Below are positions 12,630 through 20,751 of a stretch of DNA of 61,941 nucleotides, piece after piece. Each line of letters opens with the position of its first letter. Position 1 is the stretch's first letter. The position numbers were made by a program, and so were the translations under genes. The stretch is from positions 1-61,941 of the IMG/VR virus record IMGVR_UViG_3300033144_000144. One strand, written 5' to 3'. A model generated the notes under the pieces. It had not been told where the DNA came from. It was given only the letters and a program-made list of their open reading frames with translations, and searched no databases. Source of the stretch: a virus.

Positions 12630-13387
12630 TGAAGTTTACTACTAAACAATGGAAAGAAAGCATTGAGAAGCTAAAAGATGATTCTCAATATTACGGAGAC
12701 TTTGGTAAACAATACTTATCAAACTCTGATATCATAACTCTACTTAATGATCCTAAAAATTTCAGGAAAGAAAAGGAGATGACCAAAGCTATGCTACTTG
12801 GAAGATACTTCCATACTGCAATGTTAGAACCTAACAAACTACATAGCGAAGAGTACATTCCTATTGATGCATCAAGTCGTAGCACTAAAAAGTATAAAGA
12901 AGAAATTCTACAATACAACAGACCGATAATGATGCTGAAAAAGGAAATGGAAGAGATAGATGTGGCTATCAATACAATGAAAGCTAACCTTGAATTCTAT
13001 GATGCAATCTATCATCCAAAGAATGAGTATGAAGTACCAGCTATCCAAGAGGTAGAAGGTATGATGTGGAAAGGTAAAGCTGATATTGTAGCTGAAGATA
13101 TTCTTATTGATCTGAAGACAACTTCAAACATCAAAGATTTTAAATACTCGGCTCGTAAGTATAATTACGATAGTCAAGCGTATCTTTACCAGCAATTCTT
13201 TGGTAAGCCACTGGTATTCTATGTGGTAGATAAATCAACATATGAATTAGGAATCTATTATCCATCTCAAACTTTCTTGGAGTATGGAAAAGACAAAGTA
13301 GAGAGAGCAATAGAAGTGTATAACAAATTCTTTAAAGAAAATGCAGAAGAAAATATTGAATCTTATATCATTAAAGAAACTCTTTAA
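12629..13387 (+). CDS. PD-(D/E)XK exonuclease (RecE/Cas4-like)
   Basis: 252 residues. The N-terminal LLGRYFHTAMLEPNKL is the conserved helix with His of this exonuclease family. The catalytic core is MWKGKADIVAEDILIDLKTTSNI (Asp...Asp-X-Lys) followed by YNYDSQAYLYQQFF with the motif-IV Gln and Tyr. It would resect double-stranded ends to feed the annealing protein upstream. Its last 47 bases overlap a 56-residue ORF in another frame. Confidence 0.85.
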   Translation: MKFTTKQWKESIEKLKDDSQYYGDFGKQYLSNSDIITLLNDPKNFRKEKEMTKAMLLGRYFHTAMLEPNKLHSEEYIPIDASSRSTKKYKEEILQYNRPIMMLKKEMEEIDVAINTMKANLEFYDAIYHPKNEYEVPAIQEVEGMMWKGKADIVAEDILIDLKTTSNIKDFKYSARKYNYDSQAYLYQQFFGKPLVFYVVDKSTYELGIYYPSQTFLEYGKDKVERAIEVYNKFFKENAEENIESYIIKETL

Positions 13388-13511
13388 GTATAAAAAAAAT
13401 GATGTCGTGTGGTTGCAAGTTCCTAACAACCTCAAGACTCAAGCTGATCGTGACAAGGTCATGGAGGCAACAATGAACAAATTGGAACAAATAATTTACA
13501 AATCAATTTAA
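13341..13511 (+). CDS. Small overlapping protein, 56 aa
   Basis: This 56-residue ORF fills the otherwise empty 126-nt gap between the exonuclease and the SSB-like gene. It begins inside the exonuclease gene at ATG 13341. Its outside-overlap part reads DVVWLQVPNNLKTQADRDKVMEATMNKLEQI, a sensible amphipathic sequence. Its stop is 2 nt before the next ATG, fitting the operon's tight packing. The start is uncertain because the N-terminal 15 residues lie in the overlap. Confidence 0.6.
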   Translation: MQKKILNLISLKKLFKYKKNDVVWLQVPNNLKTQADRDKVMEATMNKLEQIIYKSI

Positions 13512-13513
13512 TT

Positions 13514-13783
13514 ATGGCAGAAGAAAAAATCTATGTCGGAAACGGAGTTTCCAAATTCGAAGGGAATCTTATCTCTTGTAGTGTGTGCTTAACAGATCTT
13601 CCACAGGAACATATGTTCGAGTACAATGGTAAGAAGTACATTAAGTTAAATGTACAAGCAAAGCGTGATGGTGCTGATGAGTATGGCAAGACACACTATG
13701 TGGCAGTCGATACTTACAAACCTGAACCAAAGAAGGAAGAAGTAAAACCTACTGCACCAGCAGAGGAAGATCTTCCATTCTAA
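13514..13783 (+). CDS. Probable single-stranded DNA-binding protein (SSB-like tail)
   Basis: 89 residues. A beta-rich N-terminal part (KIYVGNGVSKFEGNLISCSVCLTDLP...KKYIKLNVQAKRDGADEYG...YVAVDTYKP) is followed by a Lys/Pro linker and the C-terminal tip EEDLPF. An acidic tip ending in Pro-Phe is the hallmark of bacterial and phage SSB tails that recruit other proteins. The compact N-terminus could be a small OB-like domain, with no clear homologue recognised. A terminator follows. Confidence 0.65.
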   Translation: MAEEKIYVGNGVSKFEGNLISCSVCLTDLPQEHMFEYNGKKYIKLNVQAKRDGADEYGKTHYVAVDTYKPEPKKEEVKPTAPAEEDLPF

Positions 13784-13804
13784 TACTTGTTTTAGTAGAA
13801 AAGT

Positions 13805-13834
13805 TAGGGGACTTGTTCCCCTTTCTTTTTCTTT
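13805..13834 (+). terminator. Rho-independent terminator
   Basis: AGGGG (13806-13810) pairs with CCCCT (13818-13822) around loop ACTTGTT and is followed by a T-rich run to 13834. It lies 22 nt after the SSB-like gene and just before iteron module 2. It would end the recombination-gene transcript. Confidence 0.75.
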
Positions 13835-13839
13835 AATCG

Positions 13840-13943
13840 GTGTCGAAGTGTCAAGTAAAATAAAATTATAGACTATTAGTATTAATATATACTTCTATCT
13901 ATTTACTTTTTACTTTTTTAAAATACTTTGACACTTTAACACT
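13840..13943. repeat. Inverted iteron module 2 with AT-rich core
   Basis: The left arm is GTGTCGAA-GTGTCAAG (13840-13855, period 8). TATAGACTAT (13867-13876) begins 27 nt from the arm start, exactly as in module 1. After an A/T-rich spacer the inverted right arm TTGACACT-TTAACACT is at 13928-13943. TTGACACTTCGACAC of module 1 equals the reverse complement of this module's left arm. It lies 32 nt before the primase/helicase ATG, a natural place for an origin or operator. Confidence 0.8.
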
Positions 13944-13975
13944 AAATATTAATTAAAATATATCAACCAACTCAA

Positions 13976-16387
13976 ATGGAAATAACAATATTTAAAGATA
14001 TTAAAGATACTGCTCAACCTTTTTATAGAGATGTATCGATAATATTAGACAGAATAAAAAAGGGAGCATCACAAGAGATAGTGAGAGCAATCCGATCAGA
14101 ATCAGATAAAGAAAAAAGAAATCTATTAAAGCAGTCATTACCAGCAATTTGTTTCAGTGGTAAATTTACCAAAAGAAATGACAGTTCATTGAGCCAACAT
14201 AGTGGTATCATATGTTTAGACTTCGACAACTTCCCATCAGAGAAGTTAATGCTGGAAGAAAAAGAAATTATAACACAAGATAGATATACCTATTCTTGTT
14301 TCATTTCACCAAGTGGTCTTGGGTTAAAGGTGTTGGTTAAGATACCAGCTGAAGAAGACAACCATAAAAAATTCTTCAACTCATTACAACATCATTATGG
14401 TTCAGAGTTCTTTGACCAAACATGCAAGAATGTATCAAGGGTTTGTTATGAATCATATGATCCACTGATTTACATCAACGAACAATCAAGTATATTCAAT
14501 CAAATAACTGAACAAGAATATCAAGAGGTAGTAAAACATAAAGATGCACAGACAATTCCAATCACAGATGAAAATAAAATAGTAGAGATACTTATGAAGT
14601 GGTGGGAAAGAAAATACGGATTTAAAAGTGGTGAAAGAAATAATAATATATATATTCTTGCATCAGCTTTCAATGACTTTGGTGTTACACAAACACTGGC
14701 GGAGTATGTAATGAATCCATTTACCTCTGATGACTTTAGTTCATATGAATTAAAAAGAACAATTAGATCAGCTTACGCACAGAAACAAAACTTCGGTACA
14801 AAGTATTACGAAGATGAGGAGAAAGTTAAAAGCGTAAAGCAAAAGATACGAAGAGGTATATCTAAAAGTGAAATCAAAAATCAATTGGTAGATTCAAGTG
14901 AGATAGATGAGGTAGTGGTTGATAATGTATTGAGAAGGTTTGAAGAGGAGCAAGATGAACAAAAGTTCTGGAGTAAAAGTGAGAAGGGTGTAGTAAAGAT
15001 TATTCATCTATCATTTAAAAACTTTTTAGAAGACAATGGATTCTATAAGTTTAGTCCTGAAGGTAGTAAAAACTATGTCTTTGTAAAGGTGACTAACAAC
15101 CTCATCGAACACGCATCAGAAAAAGAAATAAAAGATTTTGTATTGGAGTATCTATTAGAGATAGAAGATACCAGTATATATAATTACTTTGCTGAATGTA
15201 CTCGATACTTTAGAGAAGAGTTCCTCACATTACTTTCTTCTATCAGCGTTTACTTTATTGCAGATGATAAAGATACTGCATACTTATACTATACAAATTG
15301 TGCAGTAAAGATTACTAAAGATGATGTTACACCAATTGATTACTTGGATTTGGGTGGATATGTGTGGAAGGATCATGTAATAGATAGGGTGTTTGATATA
15401 TGTGAGATAACTGATTGTGATTTTCAAACTTTTATAAATAACATTTCAGGAAACGATAGCAAGAGAACCAAATCAATGGAATCCACTATTGGATTTTTAC
15501 TGCATGGTTGGAAGAATTTATCTTATTGTCCAGCCACTATATTAAATGATGAGATTATATCTGACAATCCTGAAGGTGGTACTGGTAAGGGTTTGTTTAT
15601 GAATGGAATATCCCATATGAAGAAGCTCGTAGTTATTGATGGAAAATCCTTTAACTTTGAAAAATCATTTGCATACCAGCTGGTGTCAGCTGACACACAA
15701 ATACTTTGTTTCGATGATGTTAAAAAGAATTTTAACTTTGAAAGATTATTTAGTGTGGTGACAGAAGGATTAACTTTAGAGAAGAAGAACAAGGATGCTA
15801 TCAAGATTCCTTTTTCTAAATCACCTAAAGTAGCAATCACTACTAACTATGCGATTAGAGGTAAGGGTAATTCATTTGCTCGTAGAAAGTGGGAGTTAGA
15901 ATTAAATCAATTCTATACTAAAGAGTTCACTCCACTTGTAGAGTTTGGTAAGCTAATGTTTGGGGAATGGGATGATAATGACTGGTGTCAGTTCGATAAT
16001 TATATGATTAAGAACCTTCAGTTATATTTAGATAAAGGTTTATTGAGAAGTGATTTCATTAATCAAAAGACCAGGACATTTGCCGCCAATACATCTTACT
16101 CATTTGTAGAATGGTGTGGTGTGATTGACAATAAGAGACACCCAAAGTTGGTGACTAAAACAAAAATCTATAAGAACGATTTGTATTTAGATTTTATAGA
16201 TGATTATCCTGATTACGCACCTAAAAGTAGGGAAGCAATCAGTCGTAATGAGTTTGGTAAATGGCTGATGTCATATGCAGATTTCCAGTACGGATGTGAT
16301 GCCTTACAAGGTAGGGACAACATAGGTAGATGGATAGAGTTTGTAACAAAAAGTTATTATGAAAAACAAGAAACATTAAAATTATGA
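13976..16387 (+). CDS. BT4734-type primase fused to SF3/D5-like helicase
   Basis: 803 residues. The N-terminal domain (about 50-180) matches the BT4734/VirE-N type seen in Bacteroidetes replication proteins: CFSGKFTKRNDSSLSQHSGIICLDFDN, then SCFISPSGLGLKVLVKIP and RVCYESYDP. The C-terminal half has Walker A EGGTGKG (533-539), a Walker B-like QILCFDDVKKNF and TTNYAIRGKGNSFARRKWELE typical of DUF5906/D5-type SF3 helicases. It would initiate and unwind at the replication origin. It sits directly behind iteron module 2. No DNA polymerase gene is present, so host polymerase is presumably recruited. Confidence 0.9.
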   Translation: MEITIFKDIKDTAQPFYRDVSIILDRIKKGASQEIVRAIRSESDKEKRNLLKQSLPAICFSGKFTKRNDSSLSQHSGIICLDFDNFPSEKLMLEEKEIITQDRYTYSCFISPSGLGLKVLVKIPAEEDNHKKFFNSLQHHYGSEFFDQTCKNVSRVCYESYDPLIYINEQSSIFNQITEQEYQEVVKHKDAQTIPITDENKIVEILMKWWERKYGFKSGERNNNIYILASAFNDFGVTQTLAEYVMNPFTSDDFSSYELKRTIRSAYAQKQNFGTKYYEDEEKVKSVKQKIRRGISKSEIKNQLVDSSEIDEVVVDNVLRRFEEEQDEQKFWSKSEKGVVKIIHLSFKNFLEDNGFYKFSPEGSKNYVFVKVTNNLIEHASEKEIKDFVLEYLLEIEDTSIYNYFAECTRYFREEFLTLLSSISVYFIADDKDTAYLYYTNCAVKITKDDVTPIDYLDLGGYVWKDHVIDRVFDICEITDCDFQTFINNISGNDSKRTKSMESTIGFLLHGWKNLSYCPATILNDEIISDNPEGGTGKGLFMNGISHMKKLVVIDGKSFNFEKSFAYQLVSADTQILCFDDVKKNFNFERLFSVVTEGLTLEKKNKDAIKIPFSKSPKVAITTNYAIRGKGNSFARRKWELELNQFYTKEFTPLVEFGKLMFGEWDDNDWCQFDNYMIKNLQLYLDKGLLRSDFINQKTRTFAANTSYSFVEWCGVIDNKRHPKLVTKTKIYKNDLYLDFIDDYPDYAPKSREAISRNEFGKWLMSYADFQYGCDALQGRDNIGRWIEFVTKSYYEKQETLKL

Positions 16388-17622
16388 TACAATTTAGAGA
16401 CTATCAATTAGATATTATTTCAAGAGGTTCAAAGATTCTTTATGAGAATAAATTTCTTTATCTCGCAATGGAAGTTCGAACAGGTAAAACACTCACAAGT
16501 TTAGGGATTTGTGATGGGCTTGACAACGCTAACAATGTCCTATTCATTACAAAGAAGAAAGCTATTTCAAGTATTCAAAATGATTATGATCTATTGAATC
16601 CTAACTATGCTTTGACTGTAATTAATTATGAATCATTACACAAGGTGAGACAAGATGAATGGGATGTAGTTATTTGTGATGAAGCACATGGTATGGGAGC
16701 ATATCCTAAACCAAGCGGTAGAGCAAAGAAGGTTAAGAAGTTAATCTTTGAATCTAATCCTTATGTAATATTATTAAGTGGAACACCTACACCTGAAGCA
16801 TATTCACAAATGTATCATCAGGTTTATTTTATTCCTGGTAATCCATTTCGTAAATTCAAAACCTTCTATCAGTTTGCTAATGAATATGTTAGTATAAAAA
16901 AGAAGAAGGTAGGGGGTAATTATATAAACGATTACTCAAAAGGAAGTGAACAGATCCTAACGGAGATGGCTCCTTATACAATTAGATATAGTCAGAAAGA
17001 TGCTGGGTTCGTTGTGAAGACTGAAGAGACTGTGCTAAATGTAGATATGCCATCAGACATTTCCAAGATGATCAATAAACTACAGAAAGATTTAGTTGTC
17101 GAAGGAGAAAGAGAAACAATCCTTGCGGACACTGCGGTTAAGTTAATGACTAAAACTCATCAGCTTACCAGTGGTACAATTAAATTTGAAAGCGGTAACT
17201 CAATGGTTCTTAATCCATACAAGGCAGAGTTTATTAAAAATAAATTTAAAGGTAAGAAGATAGGTATCTTCTATAAATTTAAAGAAGAACTCAATGCACT
17301 TAAGCAAGTGCTTGGTGATAAGATTGTCACAGAACTTGATGACTTTAATAAAGGTAAAAATAAAAAGTGGATAGCACTTCAGATTGTTTCAGGTAGAGAA
17401 GGCATATCATTAAGGAAAGCTGATGCTCTTGTATATTACAATATTGATTTCAGTGCTACATCATATTGGCAGTCAAGAGATAGGATGACAACCAAAGAAA
17501 GATTACACAACGATGTGTATTGGGTGTTCGCAAAGGGAGGTATAGAGCATGATATATATAAAGCAGTGATTGCTAAAAAGGATTATACGCTAAAACATTT
17601 TAAAAGAGATTTATTAAATTAG
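16384..17622 (+). CDS. SF2 (SNF2-like) DNA helicase
   Basis: 412 residues, short for this superfamily. Motif I is EVRTGKT (30-36), motif II DEAH (99-102), motif III LSGTPTPEAY, and C-terminal motifs are QIVSGREGISLRKADALVYY and WQSRDRM (motif VI with its Arg fingers). This is the pattern of phage SNF2-type helicases that remodel branched DNA or displaced strands. It overlaps the primase/helicase by 4 nt (ATGA). Confidence 0.9.
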   Translation: MIQFRDYQLDIISRGSKILYENKFLYLAMEVRTGKTLTSLGICDGLDNANNVLFITKKKAISSIQNDYDLLNPNYALTVINYESLHKVRQDEWDVVICDEAHGMGAYPKPSGRAKKVKKLIFESNPYVILLSGTPTPEAYSQMYHQVYFIPGNPFRKFKTFYQFANEYVSIKKKKVGGNYINDYSKGSEQILTEMAPYTIRYSQKDAGFVVKTEETVLNVDMPSDISKMINKLQKDLVVEGERETILADTAVKLMTKTHQLTSGTIKFESGNSMVLNPYKAEFIKNKFKGKKIGIFYKFKEELNALKQVLGDKIVTELDDFNKGKNKKWIALQIVSGREGISLRKADALVYYNIDFSATSYWQSRDRMTTKERLHNDVYWVFAKGGIEHDIYKAVIAKKDYTLKHFKRDLLN

Positions 17623-17626
17623 CAGT

Positions 17627-17809
17627 ATGAGGTTTATTCGATTTCTACTGATATGGATCAGTGAAAATTTAGCTATTCCTTTTTGGGTTGTTGGGCATAT
17701 ACACCTATCAATCCACACCTACCACGATTTAGTCGAGTTAATATCCTCACTCGGTATGAACATAATTGTGGCGATAGGTTTCTTTGAGGACTATAAAAAA
17801 AATGGATGA
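17627..17809 (+). CDS. Small membrane-associated protein, 60 aa
   Basis: 60 residues with two hydrophobic stretches (FIRFLLIWISENLAIPFWVVG, about 3-23, and LVELISSLGMNIIVAIGFF, about 35-53), suggesting a two-pass small membrane protein. It is tightly packed: its TGA overlaps the next ATG at 17806. Membrane proteins in phage replication operons sometimes anchor replication complexes, but there is no sequence evidence for that here. Confidence 0.65.
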   Translation: MRFIRFLLIWISENLAIPFWVVGHIHLSIHTYHDLVELISSLGMNIIVAIGFFEDYKKNG

Positions 17810-18054
17810 CTGAACAGCAAATACAAGCACAAAGGATAAAGCAATTAGAGTCAGAAGGATACTATGTTCTTAAGCTACTCAAGACTAATAAGAATGGTAT
17901 CCCTGATCTGATTGCAATACCACCTAACTGTGATGTTTTGTTTTCAGAAATTAAAAAACCAAATGGGAGATTATCTAAATTACAAGAGTATAGATTAAGA
18001 GAGTTAGAAAAACATGGAGTTAAAACAGAAGTATATAAAGGAAGGGGGTTATGA
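17806..18054 (+). CDS. VRR-NUC domain nuclease
   Basis: 82 residues, essentially one VRR-NUC (PD-(D/E)XK) domain: GYYVLKLLKTNKNGIPDLIAI, then VLFSEIKKPNGRLSKLQEYRLRELEKHG. The catalytic Asp (IPDLI), Glu-X-Lys (SEIKK) and the Gln in SKLQEYR are all present. Stand-alone VRR-NUC proteins in phages act on branched DNA, e.g. Holliday or fork structures. It lies in the replication operon next to the helicases. Confidence 0.9.
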   Translation: MTEQQIQAQRIKQLESEGYYVLKLLKTNKNGIPDLIAIPPNCDVLFSEIKKPNGRLSKLQEYRLRELEKHGVKTEVYKGRGL

Positions 18055-18382
18055 TATTGGTGAAGATTTTGTTGAGACAATACAAACTTTAGATATCAGA
18101 ACTGGAATAAAGGTTGCTCAATTTATAGATAAAAATATAGATAAAGTACCAGCAAACTCATTGGTGTCTACTGTACTGGGAGGTATAGTAGTTGATGACT
18201 TCAATGAAACTTTTCCTTTTGCATTAGAGGTTATTAAACACGATGAGGAATCAGAAGTTATTTTATCTGATCTTCAAATAATTTCTATGGATGAATACTT
18301 GGACTTATATAATATAAATTTAAATTTAATACAACATGAACATGAACATACAGAAAGTAAAAGCAGTAAAGAACCTGGTTAG
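18014..18382 (+). CDS. Protein of unknown function, 122 aa
   Basis: 122 residues from ATG 18014, which overlaps the VRR-NUC gene by 41 nt. No closer in-frame ATG exists before residue about 90, so this start or a non-ATG start is needed. It is acidic and mostly helical (GIKVAQFIDKNIDKVPANSLVSTVLGGIVV), ending in a His/Glu tail (QHEHEHTESKSSKEPG) coded within the overlap with the next gene. Function unknown. Confidence 0.65.
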   Translation: MELKQKYIKEGGYDIGEDFVETIQTLDIRTGIKVAQFIDKNIDKVPANSLVSTVLGGIVVDDFNETFPFALEVIKHDEESEVILSDLQIISMDEYLDLYNINLNLIQHEHEHTESKSSKEPG

Positions 18383-18860
18383 GACAGAGACTGGGGCGGA
18401 TGTAGACTCAAGAAGTAAAACAGATGAACTGGTAAAAGCCAGGGCGATGTGTTACAAAATACTTAGGGACGAATGTTATATGACATATTCATATATAGCA
18501 AACTCATTCAACAAGAATCACGCAACAATTATTCATGCACTCAGAGAGTTTGAGTGGATGCTAAAATCTGATAAGGGAATGGAGAGAATCTTCATTAGTG
18601 TTATCAATAAATGGAGACAACAAAAGGGAGACTATGAAGAATTAAATCCATATGATCTAAAAAAACAGCTAAATAATTTGGCTGAACAAAATAAATTGTT
18701 AAATTTGTCTTTAATAAATGTTCAAGAAAAGTGTGATGCTCTTCAAAATCATGCCAGTAAGTATGATAATATAATAGAATCTATTGAGGAGCATAAATTA
18801 ACAGACGAAAGGTTTGAGTCACTACAAAAGAAACTAAAACATTTACTGAATGGACTGTAA
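18336..18860 (+). CDS. Second DnaA domain IV-like DNA-binding protein
   Basis: 174 residues. ELVKARAMCYKILRDECYMTYSYIANSFNKNHATIIHALREFE (about 31-73) matches the DnaA domain IV helix-turn-helix with the signature NHATIIHA, at the same residue numbers as in the 97-aa protein at 11332. Residues 105-174 form a coiled coil (LAEQNKLLNLSLINVQEKCDAL...ESLQKKLKHLL), so it may dimerise, unlike the shorter paralogue. ATP-binding domains are absent. The start could also be the second ATG at 18342. Confidence 0.75.
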   Translation: MNMNIQKVKAVKNLVRTETGADVDSRSKTDELVKARAMCYKILRDECYMTYSYIANSFNKNHATIIHALREFEWMLKSDKGMERIFISVINKWRQQKGDYEELNPYDLKKQLNNLAEQNKLLNLSLINVQEKCDALQNHASKYDNIIESIEEHKLTDERFESLQKKLKHLLNGL

Positions 18861-19089
18861 ATACAAGCATACAGATGTCGAGAAGGTATTGGGATTTACC
18901 TCTTGGTCAAATAAAAAAAAGGTAGACACTCTACTTCATATTGACTGTATCATGTATTCCAACCTTGGAACAGAGACATCCATAGCAGAAAGAAAATCAA
19001 CAAAACAAATTTCAAAAAAGATTTATAGAGCAATACGAGAGATTAAGCCAGAGCTTGGTAACTCATTGCTATCAGCCATGGATAAATAA
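18850..19089 (+). CDS. Small protein of unknown function, 79 aa
   Basis: 79 residues, overlapping the upstream gene by 11 nt and sharing the last base with the next start. The C-terminal half is a basic helix region (SIAERKSTKQISKKIYRAIREIKPELG). The N-terminal CKYKHTDVEKVLGFTSWSNKKKVDTLL suggests a small helical DNA-binding fold, without a recognisable family. Confidence 0.65.
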   Translation: MDCKYKHTDVEKVLGFTSWSNKKKVDTLLHIDCIMYSNLGTETSIAERKSTKQISKKIYRAIREIKPELGNSLLSAMDK

Positions 19090-19280
19090 TGTCGAGAATA
19101 GCACCAGAGGATACACAGTCAATACAACATATACTACATGTATGTGAAAGTATTCACGACTTTGGTGATGAGCTTTATGAAGATCTAATGGACAGAGATC
19201 ACGAGTCTGCCAAGGTTAAAGCACAAGAGCTAATTAAAGAATTGGCTGACTTAATTCAATCTATGACAGATGAAATCTAA
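19089..19280 (+). CDS. Small acidic helical protein, 63 aa
   Basis: 63 residues, acidic, almost all helix (IQHILHVCESIHDFGDELYEDLMDRDHESAKVKAQELIKELADLI). It overlaps the phosphoesterase gene by 11 nt. No family recognised. Its charge is opposite to that of its neighbour, so the two could form a complex (speculative). Confidence 0.7.
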   Translation: MSRIAPEDTQSIQHILHVCESIHDFGDELYEDLMDRDHESAKVKAQELIKELADLIQSMTDEI

Positions 19281-19989
19281 CGAAATAAGACCAAGGCTGA
19301 GTGGTAATCGAAGAACCGCATACGAACAGCTGACAAAAAACGAAAGAAGAATATTAGTAATTGGAGATCTTCATTGCCCTTTTGAGTTGGAGGGTTATCA
19401 TCAGCACTGCCTGGACACCTATGCTAAATTTAATTGTAATCAAGTAATATTCATTGGGGATTGTTTGGATAATCATTATTCCAGCTACCATGAGACAGAT
19501 GCAAATGGTATGGGCGGAGCTGATGAACTCCATTACGCAATACATTGTTTGGCTAAATGGAATCATTCATTCCCAAAAGCAGATGTTATAATCGGAAATC
19601 ATGATCGCATGATAATGAGACGAGCTCAAACTTCTAATGTACCAGCTGAATGGATCAAGACTTACAATGAAGTATTAGGAACTAATTGGAACTGGACAGA
19701 AAGAGTTGTGTACGATGGTGTACAATACATACATGGGGAAGGGGGTACTGCTCGTACCAAAGCAAAAAATGATATGATGTCGACTGTACAGGGCCATATC
19801 CATACACAGGCGTACTGTGAGTGGATGGTTGGTAGAAACTTTAGGGTGTTTGGAATGCAAGTGGGCTGTGGAATTGATGCCTCATCATATGCGGCAGCTT
19901 ATGCAAAACACTTTAAGAAACAAGCAATTGGTTGTGGAGTAGTAATAGGAGGACATACTGCTATCAATTGTTTAATGGATTTAAAATAA
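19270..19989 (+). CDS. Calcineurin-like metallophosphoesterase
   Basis: 239 residues with all motifs of the superfamily: VIGDLHCPF (Asp33, His35), FIGDCLDNH (Asp64), IIGNHDRMI (Asn110-His111), YIHGEGG (His156) and GHIHTQ (His176, His178). These coordinate two metal ions. Phage enzymes of this type include nucleases and nucleotide phosphatases, and which applies here cannot be told from sequence. It is the last protein gene before the tRNA. Confidence 0.9.
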   Translation: MKSNEIRPRLSGNRRTAYEQLTKNERRILVIGDLHCPFELEGYHQHCLDTYAKFNCNQVIFIGDCLDNHYSSYHETDANGMGGADELHYAIHCLAKWNHSFPKADVIIGNHDRMIMRRAQTSNVPAEWIKTYNEVLGTNWNWTERVVYDGVQYIHGEGGTARTKAKNDMMSTVQGHIHTQAYCEWMVGRNFRVFGMQVGCGIDASSYAAAYAKHFKKQAIGCGVVIGGHTAINCLMDLK

Positions 19990-19995
19990 GAACCA

Positions 19996-20069
19996 GGACG
20001 AGTAGCTCAATTGGATAGAGCATTAGCCTTCTAAGCTAACGGTTGAAGGTTCGAGTCCTTCCTCGTTCA
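19996..20069 (+). tRNA. tRNA-Arg (anticodon TCT)
   Basis: A complete 74-nt cloverleaf. The acceptor GGACGAG pairs with CTCGTTC (one G-T). The D arm is GCTC...GAGC. The anticodon stem TTAGC/GCTAA encloses loop CTTCTAA with anticodon TCT (20030-20032). The T arm is GAAGG-TTCGAGT-CCTTC and the discriminator base is A. CCA is not encoded. It reads AGA, the dominant Arg codon in the phage's many Arg-rich proteins. Confidence 0.95.
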
Positions 20070-20118
20070 CGAAATAAAATAAAATGTTTAGAGAAAAATT
20101 AATAGTAATCTGGCCATC

Positions 20119-20514
20119 ATGAATAAACAAATAGCACACGAGCTCAATAAGTTCAGTAAAAAAATAGCAGAGAAATATTCTCGCAAAGATAGAGAAGGTA
20201 ATTTCAACGGAGAAACTTTTAGTGTAGATGAGATTATACCCACATCAGATCATACAGCTGTAATTAATTTTAAAAAAAATACTGGTAAGATTGGGGTTGC
20301 TTTTTGTTATTATATAAATAGAGGAATGTCTAAAGGCTGGAAATATTTTTTTCCTACTGACTCACATGTGAATGGATTCCAGGCTTTCTTATACTATAAG
20401 TTAGATGCTGAAAGAAGAAACTTTGATAAGAATTTTTTAGTAAAACAGTATAATAGAAACAGAGCTCCTGAAGATCATATTAAATACCCTCATGAAATAC
20501 CCTCTGAGAGTTGA
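20119..20514 (+). CDS. Protein of unknown function, 131 aa
   Basis: 131 residues, the last plus-strand gene. It is basic with beta strands in the middle (TAVINFKKNTGKIGVAFCYYINRGMSKGWKYFFPTDSHVNGF), ending YPHEIPSES. Its 3' end overlaps the convergent minus-strand gene by 25 nt, so opposing transcripts meet here without a visible terminator. No family recognised. Confidence 0.8.
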   Translation: MNKQIAHELNKFSKKIAEKYSRKDREGNFNGETFSVDEIIPTSDHTAVINFKKNTGKIGVAFCYYINRGMSKGWKYFFPTDSHVNGFQAFLYYKLDAERRNFDKNFLVKQYNRNRAPEDHIKYPHEIPSES

Positions 20515-20741
20515 ATAGAACGCTTCTTATGAAGTATCTCTGCACATTTCTCATACTCTTCCGTTGAGGTAAAATACTCTATTAAAACATCGTATACATC
20601 GTCAATCATAACGATGGTTGGTTTAGAAGGATTATGTATAAAGTAAAGAACTTCTTGTTCTTCCAGTAATTCATCAATTGTTTTCTTACCAAGTAGCAAT
20701 TGATAGCTACTTCTCATACATAAGTCTTCATTAAAATCCAT
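20490..20741 (-). CDS. Small late protein of unknown function, 83 aa
   Basis: 83 residues: GKKTIDELLEEQEVLYFIHNP followed by IVMIDDVYDVLIEYFTSTEEYEKCAEIL. This short acidic pattern (two helices with an EEYEKCAE motif) resembles small conserved proteins of Bacteroidetes phages. It is the last gene of the long minus-strand virion operon, 10 nt after the giant internal protein gene. Confidence 0.75.
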   Translation of the reverse strand: MDFNEDLCMRSSYQLLLGKKTIDELLEEQEVLYFIHNPSKPTIVMIDDVYDVLIEYFTSTEEYEKCAEILHKKRSIQLSEGIS

Positions 20742-20751
20742 ATTTATTTAT

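Noticed and set aside
20084-20122. 12-residue ORF between the tRNA and the last early gene
   Set aside because: Too short to support; it may only be leader sequence coupled to the next ATG.
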